DNA from: Pseudomonas sp. dw_358
GTDB lineage: Bacteria; Pseudomonadota; Gammaproteobacteria; Pseudomonadales; Pseudomonadaceae
DNA: 64,000 bases
Assembly (NCBI RefSeq): GCF_018449655.1
Contig: NZ_JAAVUX010000001.1
Span: 698,245 to 762,244 of the forward strand
Direction: 5' to 3'
Shown here: positions 59,472-64,000 of the stretch, in pieces
How the letters are laid out: every line of letters begins with the position of its first letter
Numbering within the stretch: position 1 is the first letter of the stretch
Program-made: the position numbers and the translations under genes
Notes under the pieces: generated by a model
The model's input: only the letters and a program-made list of their open reading frames with translations
Told to the model about the DNA's origin: nothing
The model's database searches: none

Positions 59472-59700
59472 CTTACCAATCAATTTTTATTTTATTAATA
59501 CTAAGCGTTTGCCGTTAGTTTAAGTTTAGCACTCAATTTTATTTGAGTATCAACTGCTTCCGGTCCATTTCTGCCCCCATCCAGTGGCCGCCACGAGCAG
59601 CTAAGGGTTGATCGCGGACAGTCGCGACGGATGCTTTCGACCCGTAGCGGACCTTCGTAGAAATTAATGGCCAAAGGCGAAAGGCATCACGTTGCGAAAA

Positions 59701-59729
59701 GATGTTATGCTCTGTAAAAGCATAACATC
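59701..59729 (-). terminator. Terminator of the NTPase-HEPN gene
   Basis: GATGTTATGCT and AGCATAACATC, perfect 11-bp stem with a 7-base loop; on the minus strand it is followed by TTTT. It lies 29 bases past the stop codon, separated by a short (AATCTT)n run at 59731-59752. Confidence 0.8.
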
Positions 59730-59758
59730 AAATCTTAATCTTAATCTTAATCTATCGA

Positions 59759-61798
59759 CTACAGCAAGCCTGGAACCTTACTCAACCTAGTATAGAACCA
59801 TGAATAGCTGTTTAGAAATTCATCTCGATCTATTATAGGTACAGGTTTCGCGTGCGCCTCGTAACGCCTTGCAATATTTATAGTATCCATATTCATATCA
59901 AATCTAGTTTGGTTTTTTTCAAAGGTTGGTCCGAAGTCACTCCAATTAGCTCTAAAAATAGGTTTAAGATCGGATAAGAAAAGTTCATTAATCGCCTCTT
60001 GAGGCCTGCGCCCCACAAAAAGCTGACTGGTATCCGGTTTTCCTGCGCGAGCTTTCAAGCAAGAAATTATTCGATCAGAGATCTCTTGATCATTGAAACC
60101 ATACTTAAACCCCATAATAATAAGTATGAATTTCCTGAGTGCAACTTCAACTTCTGTCCGCTTTTCGAATAGCTGTGAAAGATCTAGTAAGTTGGCCTGC
60201 TCAGGCAGGGCGTCTAATGGAAGATCCCCTCTTTTAAACGGAGAGATCGATTTTTTATACTCTGCGCCATACATGACCAAAAAATCTTTAAGGTCACGAA
60301 TGGCAAATTCGCCACTATCTTGGTGGACTAGGCCATATCGTACAAAGGGTATCGCCTTCTCCGGAGTTTCGCTGAGAAACTCCAAAAAGAATTTCTTATC
60401 GCCCTCTGCAAGAACTTGCAACAAATCGTATTCATCAGTATACCACCACACAAGTGACAGTAGAATATCTTTTATCGGTTGAGCGATTCTATTACGAATC
60501 GCATCGTACTGTGATTCGAAGCTTTCCCTTGTGATGGGTATTTTGCTATCGACAGGAACACCCCCCAAACTCCTTGCAACTTCGCTACAGGCTAGTCGTA
60601 TCAAATAGGGATGGCCGCCATATACTATCTGTAGGTAGTCGTAACAATTTTCATCGAATATAAAGCCAGAGTATTTTCCTATTGACCTGACCATATCCCT
60701 TACGTCCGGCCGGCCGAGCGCCTCAAGATAATAAGGGACTGCCAGCTGAAATATCGGGTTCTGAATATGATCAAAGTGGGAATGCTCAACGCTTGACGGG
60801 TTTACGCCCGCAACGACGAATACTAGCCGCCCTTCTGTTTCCTGAGAAACAGAGCGGATGGTCTGCCAAAAGGGCACGAAATCTCCATCCCAGTGTTGAC
60901 CAAGGCTGTTGCTGAGTCCGGGAGTTATGAATTCAATCTCATCAAAAAGCAAAGTAACTTTATCAAATAGCTTAAACCCCAAGAGCCTCTTAATCAGCCT
61001 ATTGAAGCTATTTGCGGCAAAACCAGCCTCATAAACTCCTTCATCTGTGATTTTCTTGGCGTATTTAGATGATAGGGTATCACATAGACGAAACGATAAC
61101 TCTTGCAAAAGCTGCCACCAACGCATGCCGTATACACCTGGTCCATGGCAATCAACATATTCTAGCAAATTTTCTTTTTCAGACAGTCTTCTTTGTAGCG
61201 CATACAACACCGAGGTTTTTCCTGTCTTGCGCAGGCCAAAAATCCCTGAGTTCTCTTTACGTGATATACGCTGTACTACTTCTTGAACAAGTGAGTCTCT
61301 TCCATAGAAATACTTGTCATGTTTTATTGGAGATGACATTCCGAAGAGATCGAAGGTGCCGATTCTTTCAGCCAGTTTTGAGCGAATAAAGAGGCTTCCG
61401 CGCTGTGGGTTTCTGAGCTCTTCTGCCTGGATTGCTACAATAATCCAATCATTCGTCTCTTTTAACAGGTCGGCAGTAGCTTCGGAGTCTCCCTCATGAA
61501 CGATTAACGCTACTACCTTGTCAACCCTGTGGCGAAAGTCAGGAGACTTCGAGATATTTTCCAGATTAGTTAGAGTGCGCGCGTCAGTTTTAGTATGGGG
61601 TGAATAAAGAAGGATCACTTCTTTTTGTAGTCCGAACCGTTCTCCCACACTTTTCTTTGCATCACATAGCCACAAAAACAAGCCGCCATGCTGATTTCCG
61701 AAAGTAATATCGAAAGCCTCATCCAACGCATGCGCTAATTTTTGTTGTTCGGGATGACGACAGAAAAAACGTTCCTGCGCTTCAGGCTTCACGCCCAT
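59759..61798 (-). CDS. NTPase with C-terminal HEPN (Swt1-like) domain, candidate defence protein
   Basis: 679 aa, AT-rich coding. Residues 1-150 form an unassigned alpha/beta domain (VILLYSPHTKTDARTLTNLE, VVALIVHEGDSEATADLL, WIIVAIQAEEL) that looks like a small effector or sensor. FYGRDSLVQEVVQRI at 164 opens an AAA/STAND-like NTPase: Walker A GLRKTGKTS (188-196), Walker B VTLLFDEIE (281-289), FVVAGVNPS (sensor 1) and GGHPYLIRLACSEVAR (394-409). A winged-helix-like part follows. The C-terminus (about 555-679) resembles HEPN_Swt1, with a possible RNase motif R-x4-H in IARRYEAHAKP (Arg644, His649). ATG 61798 with AGGGA 8 bases upstream. NTPase plus HEPN architectures are frequent in anti-phage and abortive-infection systems; function here is inference. 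Confidence 0.75.
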   Translation of the reverse strand: MGVKPEAQERFFCRHPEQQKLAHALDEAFDITFGNQHGGLFLWLCDAKKSVGERFGLQKEVILLYSPHTKTDARTLTNLENISKSPDFRHRVDKVVALIVHEGDSEATADLLKETNDWIIVAIQAEELRNPQRGSLFIRSKLAERIGTFDLFGMSSPIKHDKYFYGRDSLVQEVVQRISRKENSGIFGLRKTGKTSVLYALQRRLSEKENLLEYVDCHGPGVYGMRWWQLLQELSFRLCDTLSSKYAKKITDEGVYEAGFAANSFNRLIKRLLGFKLFDKVTLLFDEIEFITPGLSNSLGQHWDGDFVPFWQTIRSVSQETEGRLVFVVAGVNPSSVEHSHFDHIQNPIFQLAVPYYLEALGRPDVRDMVRSIGKYSGFIFDENCYDYLQIVYGGHPYLIRLACSEVARSLGGVPVDSKIPITRESFESQYDAIRNRIAQPIKDILLSLVWWYTDEYDLLQVLAEGDKKFFLEFLSETPEKAIPFVRYGLVHQDSGEFAIRDLKDFLVMYGAEYKKSISPFKRGDLPLDALPEQANLLDLSQLFEKRTEVEVALRKFILIIMGFKYGFNDQEISDRIISCLKARAGKPDTSQLFVGRRPQEAINELFLSDLKPIFRANWSDFGPTFEKNQTRFDMNMDTINIARRYEAHAKPVPIIDRDEFLNSYSWFYTRLSKVPGLL

Positions 61799-62376
61799 AA
61801 ATTAGTCCCTTAACCGATATGATCGTTTTGATAAGCAGGCCGCAGCTGAGTGATGATCAATTGCCCACTCTCTTGAGTGCGTGAGCCTAGCGCTCCCCGG
61901 TATAAAAATCCATTACAAATTTCATAGATCGCCCTTGCGCTTCGCAGATAGATTCTGAGGGTAGTCCTTGCACTGAGACAGGTTGCTGCGAATAGAGTCC
62001 AATTCGTTCCAACGTCCGCTAATGGCCAATAGTGACCGTCTAGCAACGGTAGCCTTTCGTCGCTGGCTGTCGCTTACCGTAGTTTGAGAGCGAGCCCCCA
62101 GATCCAGGAAAGAATGAGAGACAGCCATGCACTCAGGGCAATCGGTCTCACTCTGGCTTTCCCCTCTATCAATGCTTAGCGAGCCTTGGGTGCCGGGATA
62201 GCTTTAGAGATAGATGGCTCATTACGACTGAATAAAATATATATAGATCATATAGTTAAAAGCTTTTTCGACTCCTGGTGCCGCCACAGCATTCCAGTGA
62301 CCGCCATGGAGCTCCAACCCAAAAAACATTCCCCCATTTCCACACAGCCCGGCTCAGAGGAAGTTCCACTCACACG
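61799..62376. other. Non-coding right end of the island
   Basis: About 580 bp with no gene I can support; a 78-codon minus-strand frame (61810-62046) has no ribosome site. It includes the promoter of the NTPase gene, a Pseudomonas-like intergenic motif around 62020-62085, an AT-rich block (62221-62265) and the att-like sequence at 62267. Confidence 0.6.
62267..62287 (+). other. Putative attR: imperfect copy of the tRNA-Thr 3' end
   Basis: TTCGACTCCTGGTGCCGCCAC matches the tRNA-Thr 3' segment at 54411-54431 at 19 of 21 positions, in the same orientation. It would give an element of about 7.9 kb. The two mismatches suggest either a worn attR or a remnant of an older insertion. Confidence 0.6.
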
Positions 62377-62668
62377 TCAGGCCGGTGCTAACTCAACCGC
62401 TTTGCAATAAACCAACCACCGCTGGCGCTTATCAACTGCCACCACAACCCCCATGCCTCCTGGTCGATCACCTGATAAACCAACCGATAGCCGCTGCTCC
62501 GCAGCTTGATTTTGTAGCAATCGGAAAAAACATGCAGGTGATTGGCGTCAATGCGCGGATTGATGAGGATCGTGGCCAGCTTCTTCTTGAGTTGATGGCG
62601 TACGGTATCCTCCAAGATTTGGGCCACTCTTTTAGCGCACCCGCATCGAATTCGAGACTATAGGTCAT
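62377..62668 (-). pseudogene. RelE/ParE-type toxin, frameshifted
   Basis: Three pieces in different frames make up one RelE-like toxin: MTYSLEFDAGALKEWPK from ATG 62668, then EDTVRHQLKKKLATILINPRI, HVFSDCYKIKLRSSGYRLVYQVIDQE, then after a second shift VVVAVDKRQRWLVYCKAVEL ending at 62377. Two indels (near 62615 and 62460) make it non-functional. Overlaps the stop of the antitoxin remnant. Confidence 0.85.
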
Positions 62669-62903
62669 CTGGTTCTACCTTCACCCGCCGGGGGTTAGTC
62701 AGCTGCTCCCGGACTGTCGCGGTCAAGGTTTCATCGTCCTCGGTCGTCAGGACAGGCTTGAAGGGTAGTTGGCCACGCTCTGGTACTTACTGCAACGCAT
62801 GACGAATCAGTTTAGAAGGGGTAACGCCGAGGTTTTCCAGCTCGTGGTAAGCACGCGCTTTGAGGTCGTCGTCGATACGGATATTGATAGATGCCAAGGG
62901 CAT
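62658..62903 (-). pseudogene. RelB/DinJ-type antitoxin with premature stop
   Basis: ATG 62903 starts MPLASINIRIDDDLKARAYH and ELENLGVTPSKLIRHALQ, a ribbon-helix-helix antitoxin. TAA at 62787-62789 then interrupts the frame, and the same frame continues VPERGQLPFKPVLTTEDDE to TAG at 62658. At the stop, relatives usually have a residue such as Tyr, so a point mutation is likely. The final codons overlap the toxin start, as in intact relBE pairs. Confidence 0.85.
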
Positions 62904-63383
62904 GGACCTCGCTGTAATGACGATTGTCGCTACATCGATGTAAAAGCCAGGCTTGGCCAAGCCTGCAAATGGTTATTTTTTACACAATTCATAGGGCTTA
63001 GGGAGCTACACACATCGCGGCATAGTGAGCGCAGCATACCGTCATAGCTTGCGGGATTCGGTTCGGTTTCAGCGAAACCTAGGCGTATGCCAGCGTTTGT
63101 CCGGTGCCGCAGTGCCGGCACTCATGCGTCATGTCCTTTGCATCGGCTCCTCCCTGGCATGCTCAGAGGCGCCACCTGCCCGCCCTACGCCCGCATGACG
63201 AATCCCCAACGTCAGATCACCTATAGCGAATGTCTTACACAGACTACCCACAATCTCCTCTATGGCACCCCCGGTTGCATCGGTAATCTAGCCCTACGAA
63301 CTGAAGTAACGGATTGCTTCGGTGTCACGGATGACAAGCCATTGCAGGATGCTCCCGACAGGACGTTGGAATGGCAGACAAAG

Positions 63384-63405
63384 AACCCGCCTCGGCGGGT
63401 TTTTT
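63384..63405 (+). terminator. Rho-independent terminator without an evident gene
   Basis: AACCCGCC-TC-GGCGGGTTTTTT. No intact upstream gene is visible on the plus strand; it could be left from a lost gene. Confidence 0.75.
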
Positions 63406-63507
63406 GTTGTCAGTGTTTTTTGCCTGCAGGCTTGTGGACGATTGCAGGGCAATCTGTCGCGAGCTTCGTCTTCAAAGGGTGACCTCGGGCTGTCGATCAC
63501 GCTGTAT

Positions 63508-63585
63508 GACCGAGCTTGCTCGGGAAGACGGTACTGCGCTGCACCAGACGACACCGCGCGCCTTGATTCCCGAGCAAGCTCGGTC
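63508..63585. repeat. REPIN, GAGCTTGCTCGGGAA family
   Basis: GACCGAGCTTGCTCGGGAA and TTCCCGAGCAAGCTCGGTC are perfect 19-base inverted arms with a 40-base spacer; same family as 8643 and 29547. Confidence 0.9.
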
Positions 63586-63765
63586 CTACAGAAGTTGTCA
63601 CGGCCATTGCATCTACCGCAGAGGTGGTGGCGGTAAGCCATAAGATGTCCCGCAGTCATCAGTGCGGTCGATACCCACAATCATCTCAATGAAATTCTCA
63701 AAAAAACCTCGGGGCGTAGACTTCAACCCATACCCACTACACACCAGGTTACGGAGAACTTCATC

Positions 63766-64000
63766 ATGAAAAGCCAACTCATCCTCAGCATCGCTTTCTC
63801 GGCACTCGCAGCTAATGCTTTCGCGCAGCCTTTGACTCAACCGGTTGTTCAGCATCAAGCGCCGCACAGTGTCGTCCAGCAGCTGATGGCGGAAGGCGGT
63901 TCTGATCGGGTTCTGCATCGCCTGGCTCAAGAAGGTTCGGACCGCACCCTGAACCGTCTGGCTCAAGACGGCTCGGACCGCACCCTGAACCGTCTGGCTC
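63766..64000 (+). CDS. Secreted 12-residue-repeat protein (partial, runs off the window)
   Basis: 78 complete codons are visible. Signal peptide MKSQLILSIAFSALAANAFA, then QPLTQPVVQHQAPHSVVQQ and repeats of GSDRTLNRLAQ(D/E), the last two units near-identical at DNA level with a 36-base period. I recall similar short Pseudomonas proteins annotated as phage infection protein, but cannot confirm it. GGAG lies 9 bases before ATG 63766. The 3' end is outside the window. Confidence 0.7.
   Translation, partial: MKSQLILSIAFSALAANAFAQPLTQPVVQHQAPHSVVQQLMAEGGSDRVLHRLAQEGSDRTLNRLAQDGSDRTLNRLA

Larger units (their letters stand above)
62904..63765. other. Gene-free region with terminator and REPIN
   Basis: About 860 bp. 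Short frames on both strands lack ribosome sites and family features. Contains a palindrome AGTGCCGGCACT (63111-63122), a terminator-like hairpin (63384) and a REPIN (63508). The last 180 bp probably carry the promoter of the repeat protein. Confidence 0.65.

Noticed and set aside
61810..62046. 78-codon minus-strand frame upstream of the NTPase gene
   Set aside because: No ribosome site and composition of intergenic sequence; probably includes the NTPase promoter.
62388..62627. Intact 79-residue minus-strand RelE toxin
   Set aside because: The frame covers only the middle of the toxin; its N-terminus and C-terminus lie in other frames, so it is a pseudogene fragment.
63103..63125. AGTGCCGGCACT as attR for tRNA-Thr
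   Set aside because: Only the self-complementary CCGGCA core matches; the T-arm part is absent, while 62267-62287 matches 19 of 21 bases.

Overview
The window comes from a gamma-proteobacterial chromosome, almost certainly a fluorescent-group Pseudomonas. Supporting evidence is the high GC content, the Pseudomonas-type hut locus (HutF plus HutG five-step route), typA-thiI-glnA-ntrBC, secB-grxC-gpmI-ctpA, hisBHAF, asmA-mutY-yggX-tRNA-Phe in an order I recall from other pseudomonads, and several families of REP/REPIN palindromes typical of the genus.

Layout. 1-3.2 kb: the start of opgG (cut by the window edge), dtd and pip, all on the minus strand. 3.3-13.4 kb: a histidine/urocanate utilisation cluster. 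hutG, hutI, a histidase paralogue, an ABC ATPase and permease, hutU, hutD and hutC run on the minus strand, and hutF diverges from hutC. Two TGTA-N2-TACA operators fit HutC control. The cluster is incomplete: there is no canonical hutH, no HutT-type permease and no ABC binding protein. The one lyase paralogue lacks the Ala-Ser-Gly triad that forms the MIO cofactor, and a REPIN lies where the missing genes would be expected. 13.5-23.6 kb: lipocalin blc, fbp, a DUF3999 protein, glgP, a cysteine-cluster protein, typA and thiI. 23.6-29.5 kb: the nitrogen module, with glnA behind a sigma-54 promoter, two DUF4124 envelope genes and ntrBC. 29.5-30.2 kb: a REP and an 84-bp tandem repeat. 30.1-41.7 kb: trmL, secB-grxC-rhodanese, gpmI, an EnvC-like amidase activator, ctpA, a divergent polysaccharide deacetylase, a periplasmic binding protein and hisF-hisA-DUF2164-hisH-hisB. 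41.9-54.1 kb: an OxlT-like transporter, asmA-mutY-yggX, tRNA-Phe(GAA), a 2OG-Fe oxygenase, a GT2 glycosyltransferase, a NIPSNAP protein, an amino-acid permease, a binding protein and a methyltransferase.

54.36-62.3 kb: a genomic island in the 3' end of tRNA-Thr(TGT). It starts with a P4-type integrase that appears frameshifted at its start. Next come a hairpin and DnaA-box-rich segment and a second, different tyrosine recombinase with a small overlapping partner gene. The cargo is AT-rich: a DUF2806 gene and, converging on it, a 679-residue NTPase with a C-terminal HEPN-like domain. A 19/21 imperfect copy of the tRNA 3' end at 62267-62287 is a plausible worn attR. Beyond it lies a dead RelBE-type toxin-antitoxin pair, about 860 bp without genes, and the start of a secreted 12-residue-repeat protein running off the window.

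The most interesting leads are the HEPN-NTPase/DUF2806 cargo (candidate phage defence), the hut cluster without its first enzyme, and the 84-bp satellite between ntrC and its convergent neighbour. All functional calls are from reading sequence and family memory; no searches were run.
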